From Oscillospiraceae bacterium (GTDB taxonomy: Bacteria; Bacillota; Clostridia; Oscillospirales; Acutalibacteraceae), in contig JAISXG010000015.1 of NCBI GenBank assembly GCA_031270605.1, positions 1 through 40,354 of the forward strand: 40,354 nt of DNA. Reading direction: 5' to 3'. The position numbers and the translations under genes are program-made. The notes below the pieces were generated by a model. The model was not told where the DNA came from. It did not search any database and saw nothing but the letters and a program-made list of their open reading frames with translations. This document shows positions 31,846-39,610 of this stretch, one piece after another; within the stretch, counting starts at the first letter, position 1; the number at the start of each line of letters is the position of its first letter.

Positions 31846-33342
31846 TTACTCTTTTGCGGTCCATTCAACAGACAAGCTTCCTGCGCCCTCTTCCAGTGAT
31901 TGCGCATAGTCGCGGGATTTCTGCATGCGGGCTGCTGAAAGCTCTTCATACATGTGTTTGCGCTTGTCGCCCGACAAATCATAAAACAGCTTCGGAATTA
32001 CGCTCAACAGGCCCAGCGTTGACGTGAACACCATGCTCATGGCAAACAGCATGTATTTCGTGTTTTCTGATTGCTGCCCAAACCCGGCATTGAGTGAATA
32101 GCCCACCTTTTTCATGATTGCGGTGGTGAGTGCGTTCATGATATTGTGCACGATTTTGGTGATCATGCTTTTGGTCGTGAGGGTGATGCCCTCGGAGCGG
32201 AAGCCGTTTTTCCATTCGCAATAGTCAAGCGCGTCTGTCAAAATCTCTTTCGGGGGGATTTTGTTGACGGACAGCGTTCCTTTATAACCGATGTCACGCG
32301 CCATCAAAAGCCCTACCATCAGCCACCGCTTTTGGTAAAGTCCCTGCGGGCCGATGCCCCGCAGCGAACCGATAATGAAAACTGCGATTGCGAGAACATC
32401 CTTAAAATGCTGGCCGAAAATCCAGAGCGATTTGATAGAGAAGCGCGCACGCACCTTGCTGATGTAGGCATAGCTCACAAGCGAAAGCGGCGCGCCGGGA
32501 ATCATCACAAGATTGCGCAGCGATTCAGAGCCGAGTACGTCGATGTAATAATTGTGCTCCCAGGAGTTCGAAGAAATGCCGGACAGAATGTCGCTGAACA
32601 TGATCAAAAGAATCGGCCGGTTATTCATCAATGATTTCAGACCCTGAACATAATTGTGCTGCTGGCGCGACTGGGCGATGCGCTCGGTGGAAAAGATGAT
32701 GAAAAAGATGCCCAGAACGCCACCGGTGATGGTGCAGATGGTGCCCATGCTCATGAACACCGTGTCCATAGAAACTGCAATCATTTTATGGTTCACCATG
32801 TCAATGAGCAACCCAATGACAAGTTGGGGGATGTTTTCCCAAATGGACGAAATGACCTCTGCGTTGGTGTAAAGACGCACGCGGTCATCCGGATTTGGGG
32901 TGAGGTTTGCCAAAAGGCCCGTTTCAGAAATGCCCCTGAGTGTGTTGAGGGTTTCTTGCGTCATGGCAAGCAGCAGCCAAAAAACGATTTTTTTCATGTC
33001 ATAGGGGTTCTTGTCAAAAAACAGCGGCGCAAGCCAATACAGGCAGGTCAAAACCGTTCCGGGCAGGGCATATGCAATAAGATAGGGCCGGAACTTGCCC
33101 CAGCGCGTGGCGGTTTTGTCAACCAGCGCGCCTAAAAAGGAGTCGTTAACCACGTCCCAAATGCCGTTGATCAAGCCGATTACTGAATTCCACGCAAGGT
33201 CAATTTTTAAAACGTCAATGACGAACCGCGTTTGATATTCATTGATATTAAACATCTTTGAAGAATCAGACAGCACATAGGCCATGGATTCTTTGCGGTT
33301 GACATACCGCCGGTTATAGTTCGTGTTGTCAAGATTGCTCAT
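31846..33342 (-). CDS. GPH-family sugar:cation symporter, tandem copy 1
   Basis: 498 residues, about 12 membrane helices, GPH motif GIWDVVNDSFLGALVDKTAT then RWGKFRPYL. Most residues and the full length match the neighbour at 33512-35008, so the two are tandem paralogs. I chose ATG 33342, six bases after GGAGG; the upstream reading to 33393 has no site. It is the last gene of the glycan operon. Its upstream gap contains the isomerase remnant at 33418-33495. Differences between the copies are spread along the protein, which suggests an old duplication and perhaps different substrates. Confidence 0.88.
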   Translation of the reverse strand: MSNLDNTNYNRRYVNRKESMAYVLSDSSKMFNINEYQTRFVIDVLKIDLAWNSVIGLINGIWDVVNDSFLGALVDKTATRWGKFRPYLIAYALPGTVLTCLYWLAPLFFDKNPYDMKKIVFWLLLAMTQETLNTLRGISETGLLANLTPNPDDRVRLYTNAEVISSIWENIPQLVIGLLIDMVNHKMIAVSMDTVFMSMGTICTITGGVLGIFFIIFSTERIAQSRQQHNYVQGLKSLMNNRPILLIMFSDILSGISSNSWEHNYYIDVLGSESLRNLVMIPGAPLSLVSYAYISKVRARFSIKSLWIFGQHFKDVLAIAVFIIGSLRGIGPQGLYQKRWLMVGLLMARDIGYKGTLSVNKIPPKEILTDALDYCEWKNGFRSEGITLTTKSMITKIVHNIMNALTTAIMKKVGYSLNAGFGQQSENTKYMLFAMSMVFTSTLGLLSVIPKLFYDLSGDKRKHMYEELSAARMQKSRDYAQSLEEGAGSLSVEWTAKE

Positions 33343-33417
33343 GGTTTTCCTCCGGTCAACTCTGTGGGCGCTTGCCCACATATTTGATGTCATGCGGGGG
33401 CCGGTAATGAGGTTTTA

Positions 33418-33495
33418 TCACAAAGCAAAGAGGTGTGCAGCGCTTTGTTTGGGCGTTTTGGTTTTTTGCTTGATCCTGCCGAACCGCCCGCCGCC
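33418..33495 (-). pseudogene. 3' remnant of a duplicated sugar isomerase gene
   Basis: The minus strand here reads GGGRFGRIKQKTKTPKQSAA then HLFAL and a stop. This closely matches the C-terminus of the isomerase at 35203-35979 (GVRFGMIEQKTKTPKESV, then SAEHLLSL). DNA identity over about 80 bases is also high. No start or upstream part remains; the preceding symporter's stop is only about 16 bases upstream. It is the surviving tail of the second isomerase copy after a tandem duplication of isomerase plus symporter. Confidence 0.82.
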
Positions 33496-33511
33496 TTTTT
33501 TGCTGCTGCGG

Positions 33512-35008
33512 TTAATCCTCTTGTGTATAGGCAAGGGGCGCGCTCTGCTCTGTTTCCCGCAGCGACTGCGCATATTCACGGGATTGCTGCGCGCGGGACA
33601 CGGCAAGGTCTTCATACATCCTTTTGCGCCTGTCGCCCGAAAGGTCATAAAACAGCTTCGGAATAATGCTGAAAAGATCGATGGACGAGGCGAACACCGT
33701 GCTCATCGCGAACAGGATGTATTTTGTTTTTTCAGTCTGCTGCCCGAAGCCCGCGTTGATGGAATAACCCGCTTTTTTCATGAGCGCGGTGTTAAAGGAG
33801 TTGATGACGTTGCGGAACATTTTTGTGACCATGCTTTTGGTCGTCAGGGTGATACCCTCGGAACGGAAGCCGTTTTTCCATTCGCAGTAGTCGAGCGCGT
33901 CCGTCAAAATTTCTTTCGGCGGAATTTTGTTAATGGAAAGCGTGCCTTTATAAGCAATGTCACGCAGCATCAGCAGCCCCACCATGACCCAGCGCTTTTG
34001 ATAAATGCCCTGCGGGCCGACGCCTCTCAGCGAGCCGATAATGAAAATGAAAATTGCCAGAACATCCTTGAGATGCTGGCCGAAAATCCAAAGGGATTTT
34101 ATGGAAAAATGTGCCCGCACCGCATTGATGTAAGCGTAGCTCACAAAGGAAAGCGGCGCACCCGGAATGCTGATCACATTGCGCAGCGACTCGGAGCCGA
34201 GCACGTCGATAAAATAATTGCGGTCCCATTCGCCGGCGGAAATGCCCGACAGGATGTCGCTGAATATAATGAGCAGGACGGGGCGGTTTCTTGCCAGCGA
34301 TTTCAGGCCCGCGGCATAACTGTAATGCTGCCGTGTCTGGGCAATGCGCTCCTTTGAAAAGAATACGAAGAAAATTCCCAGCAAGCCGCCGGAAACGGCG
34401 CAGAGGGTGCCCATGCCCATATAAATGGAGTCCATGGTCGCGTTTATCATTTTATGGTTCACCAAATCAATCAGCAGACCCATGACGATCTGAGGTGTGC
34501 TTTCCCAAAGCGCCGAAATCACCTCGGCGTTGGTGTAAAGCCGCACCCTGTCGTTGGGATTTGGGGTGATGTTTGCCAACAGGCCGGTTTCGGAAATGCT
34601 CCTGAGCGTGCCGATGGTTTCCTGCGTCATGGCGAGCAGCAGCCAAAAAACAATCTTTTTCATGTCAACCGGATTTTTATCAAACAAGAGCGGAGAAAGC
34701 CAGTACAGGCAGGTTAAAATGGTTCCGGGCACGGCGTAAGCGAGCAGATACGGCCGGAACTTGCCCCAGCGCGTGGCGGTTTTATCCACAAGCGCGCCCA
34801 AAAAAGAGTCGTTTATCACATCCCACACGCCGTTAATCAGACTGATAACGGAGTTCCAGGCAAGGTCGATTTTTAAAACATCGATAATGAAGCGCGTTTG
34901 ATAGGCGTTGATGTGGAAGGATTTCGAAGAGTCAAACAGCACATAGGCTATGGATTCTCTGCGGTTGATATAGCGCCGGTTATAAAGTTCTCTGTCAAGG
35001 TCTCTCAT
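33512..35008 (-). CDS. GPH-family sugar:cation symporter, tandem copy 2
   Basis: 498 residues, same layout as copy 1: YQTRFIIDVLKIDLAWNSVI, GPH motif GVWDVINDSFLGALVDKTAT and GKFRPYLLAY. Residues such as DYCEWKNGFRSEGITLTTKS are identical in both. GGAGG stands seven bases before ATG 35008. It follows the isomerase by 194 bases, a gap that contains the inverted-repeat element 35050-35152. In the operon with GH105 it probably imports an oligosaccharide with an unsaturated uronic acid, or a product of it; this is inferred from context. Confidence 0.88.
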   Translation of the reverse strand: MRDLDRELYNRRYINRRESIAYVLFDSSKSFHINAYQTRFIIDVLKIDLAWNSVISLINGVWDVINDSFLGALVDKTATRWGKFRPYLLAYAVPGTILTCLYWLSPLLFDKNPVDMKKIVFWLLLAMTQETIGTLRSISETGLLANITPNPNDRVRLYTNAEVISALWESTPQIVMGLLIDLVNHKMINATMDSIYMGMGTLCAVSGGLLGIFFVFFSKERIAQTRQHYSYAAGLKSLARNRPVLLIIFSDILSGISAGEWDRNYFIDVLGSESLRNVISIPGAPLSFVSYAYINAVRAHFSIKSLWIFGQHLKDVLAIFIFIIGSLRGVGPQGIYQKRWVMVGLLMLRDIAYKGTLSINKIPPKEILTDALDYCEWKNGFRSEGITLTTKSMVTKMFRNVINSFNTALMKKAGYSINAGFGQQTEKTKYILFAMSTVFASSIDLFSIIPKLFYDLSGDRRKRMYEDLAVSRAQQSREYAQSLRETEQSAPLAYTQED

Positions 35009-35049
35009 TCGGGAACCTCCGTTAGACTGTGTTGTGTTTTTGCACAGTA

Positions 35050-35152
35050 ATACTGATTTTCGTTAGAAGTGTAGACAAAAAATCTTCGCAAAACCGCTTA
35101 AATCAAAGCTTTTTCTCCATTTTTTGTACACTTTTTAAACGAAAATTAGTAT
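35050..35152. repeat. 103-bp inverted-repeat (MITE-like) element
   Basis: The left end TACTGATTTTCGTTAGAAGT (from 35051) and the right end read inward, TACTAATTTTCGTTTAAAAA (from 35151), continue as imperfect inverted repeats for about 30 bases to ACAAAAAAT. The middle of about 40 bases is unpaired. It lies between isomerase and symporter copy 2 and has no frame. The equivalent gap before copy 1 lacks it. Confidence 0.72.
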
Positions 35153-35202
35153 AAGCATTTTGCGGGGGCTGGTTAAGGGGCCTTTTTCAGGGGCGCGGAA
35201 AA

Positions 35203-35979
35203 TCAGGGCGTGCGCAGAGAAAGCAGGTGCTCGGCGCTTGTTTGCACGCTTTCTTTCGGCGTTTTTGTTTTTTGCTCGATCATGCCGAACCGCACGCCGC
35301 ATTGCCCCGCTTTTTTGAGGATGGCTGCGAAGGGCAGGTTGCCCTCGCCGGCTTCGCAGTCGCTGCCGCCCTGCAAAAGGCCGAGGGGCTTGATTTGAAA
35401 GTCGCGCAGATGCAAAATGGGGATGCGCCCTTCAAAGTCGTCAAGGATGGTGAGCACATTGCCGCCGCCCTTCTGGCACCAATAGGTGTCGAGGGTGAAC
35501 AGCCCCGAAAACGCGCCGCGCATAATGTTCAGAACACTCTCGCCCTCATATTTTAAAAATTCATAGTGGTGGTTGTGGTGTGAAAGCAAAATGCTTTGCT
35601 CTGTGAGCGTTTGGGCAAGGGCGTTGAGGCTTTCGCAATAGCGCAGAATACCGTCTTTGCCCTTTGTGAGCAGTGTGAGGTCAATGACGCTGTTTGAGAT
35701 GATTTGCGCACCGAGAATGTGCATGTATTCCGCAGTGAGCGAAGGGTCTTTTGCAGCGGTTTTGTAGCGGATCTGGCACGAGGCGACTTGAATGCCATGC
35801 CTTGCCGCTGCGGCTGCAATCATTTTTGCGGTCGCCGCGGTGAATGGCTGCTTTAAATAGTCCACCGCAAGCTCAACACAGGTCAGCCCCTGCTCGGCGG
35901 CGAACGAAAAGGTTTCGTCAACGCCGCGGTCGGTTTTCATAAGCGCGCGGGTGGTGAAGGTTTGCAGGCCGATTTTCAT
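35203..35979 (-). CDS. Sugar isomerase/epimerase, xylose-isomerase-like TIM barrel
   Basis: 258 residues. Metal-binding positions are suggested by LSHHNHHYEF, LDTYWCQKGG, LHLRDFQ and the C-terminal MIEQKTKTPKES. GGAG is visible before ATG 35979 but 12-13 bases away, and GGAGT...ACTCC can fold into a hairpin next to the start, so translation may be coupled to the GH105 gene 38 bases upstream. It probably interconverts the monosaccharide released by the operon's enzymes. It is the intact relative of the remnant at 33418-33495. The exact reaction is unknown. Confidence 0.85.
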   Translation of the reverse strand: MKIGLQTFTTRALMKTDRGVDETFSFAAEQGLTCVELAVDYLKQPFTAATAKMIAAAAARHGIQVASCQIRYKTAAKDPSLTAEYMHILGAQIISNSVIDLTLLTKGKDGILRYCESLNALAQTLTEQSILLSHHNHHYEFLKYEGESVLNIMRGAFSGLFTLDTYWCQKGGGNVLTILDDFEGRIPILHLRDFQIKPLGLLQGGSDCEAGEGNLPFAAILKKAGQCGVRFGMIEQKTKTPKESVQTSAEHLLSLRTP

Positions 35980-36017
35980 GGGAGTGCGCGACTCCTCTCT
36001 GTTGTATAATATATGGA

Positions 36018-37085
36018 TTATTGTTCTGCTTTTTCTTCTTCGCAGCGCTTGTATTGCAGCGCCGCGAAAAACGTTGCGGCAAGGCCGTAGTGCCAGTCGT
36101 TGCCGCGGGGGGTAAAGCGGTAAACAAGATAGGGCACTCCCTGAATGGCCGAAGTCGGCGCGCTGATCTTGGGCATACTCAACAGGCCGTCGCGCACCTC
36201 AAAATCCTCGATCACCGCGTGGAAGGCTTTTTTCGCGGCGAGGTAGTAGCGTTCATCTAAAAGCCCCGTGCGGCAGCCGTAAAACCAGCCGCTCGCAATG
36301 AGCATGGTCGCCGAGCTTTCAACATAGGTTTCGCCCGGGCGGTTGAAAACGGTTTCAAAATAGCCGTCCTCCCGCTGATATTTGAGCAGGGATGCCGCCA
36401 CGCGCCTGAAAATCCATTTTGCATATTCCTTCTCCTGTCCCTCGGGCAAAAAGTCCATAAACAGCGGAATAGCGGCCATCACCCATCCGTTGCCGCGCCC
36501 CCAGAAGAGTTTCTGGCGGGGGTAGTGGGTTTTGAAATTCGTCCAATAGCTGTGATAGAAGAGGTCTTCGCTCTCGTCGAAGAGATATTTTGAAAACATG
36601 CGCGGCTGCTTCGCGGCGAACTCGCGCAGCTGTTCGTCACCCTTGACCGACGCATACCAGTTCGTGAACACGCCGTACATCATAATGCTGTCGACCCAGA
36701 CGCTTTTGGGATAAATCAGGCTTTCGGGGCCGTTGCCGAGATGGTTTGGCATGTCTTCCACGACCTTCGGCACCTCGTCAAAATAACGGCGCACGCGCTC
36801 CACGACCGCGGCATATGGCTCGCCGCCCTCTTTTTGTGAAAGATAAAACGCGCCCAGCGCCGGGGCCGAGGTGTCGGAGGTGTTGACGCGATAACCCTTT
36901 TCTATATGATGGTCATAATATTTTTTGAGATAGGCCGTGTAACGCTCCTGCCCGAATTCGGTGTCGATCAGCGCGAGGGCATAGAGATACAGCGCCTGTC
37001 CCCATGACCAGTTCATTTTGTCGGCGGGAAAGCGCTTGACCGAGGCGTCCGCCAACGCAAAGGCCTTCTGAATGTAGGAATTCAT
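36018..37085 (-). CDS. GH105 unsaturated rhamnogalacturonyl/glucuronyl hydrolase
   Basis: 355 residues, (alpha/alpha)6 barrel. It hydrolyses the 4,5-unsaturated uronic acid left at the non-reducing end by polysaccharide lyases, through water addition to the double bond. Family markers: WSWGQALYLYALAL near the start, the catalytic-type Asp in SVWVDSIMMYG (about residue 129), FWGRGNGWVMAAIPL and ESSATMLIASGWFYG. No signal peptide, so cytoplasmic. It overlaps the stop of the 37082-39181 gene by four bases (ATGA), which implies translational coupling. GH88 is a related alternative, but the spacing fits GH105 (YteR-like) better. Confidence 0.88.
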   Translation of the reverse strand: MNSYIQKAFALADASVKRFPADKMNWSWGQALYLYALALIDTEFGQERYTAYLKKYYDHHIEKGYRVNTSDTSAPALGAFYLSQKEGGEPYAAVVERVRRYFDEVPKVVEDMPNHLGNGPESLIYPKSVWVDSIMMYGVFTNWYASVKGDEQLREFAAKQPRMFSKYLFDESEDLFYHSYWTNFKTHYPRQKLFWGRGNGWVMAAIPLFMDFLPEGQEKEYAKWIFRRVAASLLKYQREDGYFETVFNRPGETYVESSATMLIASGWFYGCRTGLLDERYYLAAKKAFHAVIEDFEVRDGLLSMPKISAPTSAIQGVPYLVYRFTPRGNDWHYGLAATFFAALQYKRCEEEKAEQ

Positions 37086-39181
37086 GCTTCATATCCTCCC
37101 GCTGCGTCATATTCACGCATGCCCTTATCATAGTTGAGGCGCAGGCTGTGCCCGGCAAAAGAGAACACGAACTCCTCGCTCTCTCTCTCGGCGGTGCAAT
37201 AGTCGCTCTCGAAGCGTTTGTGCTCGAGTACCTGCTCTTGTTCGTCCACAAAAAACGCGCCGCCGAAGACGGTTTTATAAACACGGTTTTGACTTATGTA
37301 TGAGAGCTTGCCGCAGCCGTCATAAGAAACAGAATTCGCTTTAACGCGCTTTTTAAACGCCGCAAAATCCTCTTTTGACGTGTCGGAAAGCTCATAGATC
37401 CAGAATTGGTTGCCGCCCTCCTGAATCAAATCAAAACGCTTGCCGGGCATGTCTTCCAGCCCGTTTTTAAAGGCCTTCGCACTGTCAAGGCTGAAGGGTT
37501 TGTAGTATAAATTCCCTGCTCCCGTGAGGGCAAGAAAGGCTTCGTCGTGGCGGGCGAACGCATAACGGCCGTCGATTTGCACCTCGTCAAAAAAGGCCTC
37601 GGGCAGATAGGTGTGCGTGAACTGGGGCACGGGGTAAAGCTCCAAAAAACCGCGGTGACGCGGGATTTGATGCAGCATCAGCAGCACATTTTCGTGCTGC
37701 ACGCTATGGGGCGCACGGCCGAAGCCCGCCCAATAGCCCGGATAGGCGCGCACGCTTTTTTCGTTCTCCGCCTTGGTGGGGTGCGCAGTGAACACCACGG
37801 CATTCTCGCCGAAATTCAGCGCCTGCAGCATCTGCTGCGCCCCAAACAGGCCGGGGTGGTATTTTTGCACATTCATGAGCTGATAGTGCCCGGTCTGATA
37901 TGTATACAGGTTCGCCCGTTGCAGCGCGATGCCGTTGGGCATGGGGTTGAGCTTTTCGCTGACAAAGCGCAGCCGCTCCGGTTTTTTCAGCGGTTTGAGG
38001 TTGATGGCCTTGAAAAAATTCACAAACTGATTAGTGAACATCTTGTTTTTATCAAAATAGGTCACGGTGTTGTAAATGACCTCGGGGTTTGTGAACGATT
38101 CCATGCTCAGCTGGCGCATGATCTGGTGGTCCGCATGGCCGACATAGCCCTTTTCGGCAAGCTCTTTTGTGTTGATACCGTGGGTGGATTTGATCACGCG
38201 CGGCGCTTCGTCAAGCCCGATTTCAAACAGCACCTTCGGGAATTCATAAAGTTTTTTGGAACTGCCGTCCGCGTTCTTTGCGAAATACATCGCATAAAAA
38301 TTAATCAGCATTTGATGGGTTTCGGTTTTATAATTGTCGTTTCGTTGCCATAAAAAGTCAATCAGCTTACGCACGCGGTCGCCCGAAACGCCGATCATGT
38401 TGTCAACATAGGCGCGGCCCGTCGGCGCAGTGAATGTAAACTTGTGCATGTTCGACGCAACATCGAAAAACAGCAAATCAAGGCACATGCGCATGCGCTC
38501 GACAAGGGCCGCGTCCTCGGGCGCGGCAAACTCAATAAAATTCGCCGCGGGACCGACATTATAGAGATAGTAGTTCGTGGAGTTGTATTCAGAATAGCCA
38601 AACAAAAAGCGCTGCCGCATCCAATAGCCGATGCGCCGTCTGCCGCGCTCCATATGTTCTTTGCCGCTGGCGCCGTCGTTTGTGAAGATTTTGTCAGGCC
38701 ACATCTGCCCGGCGAGATATTCCGCCACGGCGTAAAGCGCCTGATGGTTCTCAGACCAATAGCACAAAGAGTCCGCACCCGGCTCGGGCATCCAATATTT
38801 GGCGTTGATGAAGATGTCTTCGATCATCCGTGCGCCGTCGGGTGAAATGGCGCGGATGGTGTCAATGTGAACATATTGCAGGCGCAGAATGGAGTGCATT
38901 CTGAAATCCTGACAGTCATAGCGGCCGTCGATGTATTTTTTTGCCGGCACAAGCGCGTTGATGATAAACTCGTTGTCAATCACAACGCCCCGTTCCTGCT
39001 GCAGCTCCGGGTGCTCCAAATAGAGCAGCAGCTCGTGCACCAGATGCGCGCCCTCATCGCTTTTCGGCCTGTCGGGCAATGCGCGAATGGAAAGATTTTT
39101 ATACATGTCAAACGCAAAATAGGCCCCCGCGGCGGCCGCGGAAGCGCAGGCGAGCGATTTCGCCGGTGATTTTTTCTTCAT
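37082..39181 (-). CDS. Large putative (alpha/alpha)-toroid glycan-active protein, family not identified
   Basis: 699 residues from ATG 39181. AAAAGGA lies about 10 bases upstream. A Lys-rich head and a short Ala-rich hydrophobic stretch (SLACASAAAAGAYFAFDMY) may form a weak membrane anchor; it is not a clear signal peptide. The body has motifs that look catalytic in toroid enzymes: LCYWSENHQALYAVAEYLAG, FGYSEYNSTNYYLYNVGPAA, and FTAPTGRAYVDN. The C-terminal 250 residues look beta-rich. I have seen a SENHQ...AEYLAGQ family in genomes but know no assigned activity. First gene of the operon with GH105 (four-base overlap), so a lyase or hydrolase acting on a uronic-acid glycan is likely. Confidence 0.72.
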   Translation of the reverse strand: MKKKSPAKSLACASAAAAGAYFAFDMYKNLSIRALPDRPKSDEGAHLVHELLLYLEHPELQQERGVVIDNEFIINALVPAKKYIDGRYDCQDFRMHSILRLQYVHIDTIRAISPDGARMIEDIFINAKYWMPEPGADSLCYWSENHQALYAVAEYLAGQMWPDKIFTNDGASGKEHMERGRRRIGYWMRQRFLFGYSEYNSTNYYLYNVGPAANFIEFAAPEDAALVERMRMCLDLLFFDVASNMHKFTFTAPTGRAYVDNMIGVSGDRVRKLIDFLWQRNDNYKTETHQMLINFYAMYFAKNADGSSKKLYEFPKVLFEIGLDEAPRVIKSTHGINTKELAEKGYVGHADHQIMRQLSMESFTNPEVIYNTVTYFDKNKMFTNQFVNFFKAINLKPLKKPERLRFVSEKLNPMPNGIALQRANLYTYQTGHYQLMNVQKYHPGLFGAQQMLQALNFGENAVVFTAHPTKAENEKSVRAYPGYWAGFGRAPHSVQHENVLLMLHQIPRHRGFLELYPVPQFTHTYLPEAFFDEVQIDGRYAFARHDEAFLALTGAGNLYYKPFSLDSAKAFKNGLEDMPGKRFDLIQEGGNQFWIYELSDTSKEDFAAFKKRVKANSVSYDGCGKLSYISQNRVYKTVFGGAFFVDEQEQVLEHKRFESDYCTAERESEEFVFSFAGHSLRLNYDKGMREYDAAGGYEA

Positions 39182-39227
39182 TTTTCCCCAATCCTTTTCT
39201 TCTCTTGCTTTTTTTGATTACATAAAC

Positions 39228-39260
39228 AAACAGCTCCTGCAGAGTGCGCAGGGGCTGTTT
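39228..39260 (-). promoter_or_regulatory. Terminator-like leader hairpin of the glycan operon
   Basis: AAACAGCCCCTGC (39260-39248 on minus) pairs with GCAGGAGCTGTTT (39240-39228) over 13 positions with one G-U, followed by GTTTATGT. It lies between promoter and first gene. Two direct copies of TGTTTGCA (plus strand, 39256-39263 and 39272-39279) lie at and before its 5' arm. It could be an attenuator or protein-binding site controlling the operon. Confidence 0.55.
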
Positions 39261-39311
39261 GCAATAAAACGTGTTTGCAAGCCTGTGCTCTTCCCCTAAA
39301 AAATTAACTTT

Positions 39312-39341
39312 ATTATAAGATATTTTATGTAACATTGTCAA
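39312..39341 (-). promoter_or_regulatory. Sigma-A promoter of the glycan operon
   Basis: Consensus TTGACA (39341-39336) and TATAAT (39317-39312) are 18 bases apart on the minus strand. The predicted start near 39305 gives a leader of about 125 bases. Confidence 0.85.
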
Positions 39342-39400
39342 TCGTTTTCTGAAACAATACAAAAACACTAAAAAACGGGCATTCATAGACATTTGTGCGC

Positions 39401-39429
39401 TTGCAAAATCAGGCAAAAAATGCTAAAAT
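39401..39429 (+). promoter_or_regulatory. Promoter of the GT39-like gene
   Basis: TTGCAA (39401-39406) and TAAAAT (39424-39429) are 17 bases apart, with TGC extending the -10. The leader to ATG 39611 is about 175 bases and includes the hairpin AAAATGAA/TTCATTTT (39470-39493). This and the promoter at 39312 diverge; together they account for the 429-base gap between the two genes. Confidence 0.65.
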
Positions 39430-39610
39430 AATATATATTGAATAACACCGTTTGCGAACGATGATTGTGAAAATGAAACAGAAGCTTCATTTTTACGTCA
39501 AAAGCCTTGCGTCTAAATAAAGCCAAAAATAGCTTGAGGATTGGTAAGTATAGCGTTTTGCTTTGTTCGGCAGGCATGAAAATAAAATCAAAAATCGCCG
39601 GGAGGCAGTT

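Noticed and set aside
33418..33648. Minus-strand 76-codon frame as an independent gene
   Set aside because: Its first part is out of frame within symporter copy 2. Only the last 25 codons are meaningful, as the isomerase remnant.
33323..34357. Long plus-strand frame of 344 codons
   Set aside because: Antisense to symporter copy 2. Similar frames occur opposite copy 1 because the two genes are duplicates. No start signal or domain.
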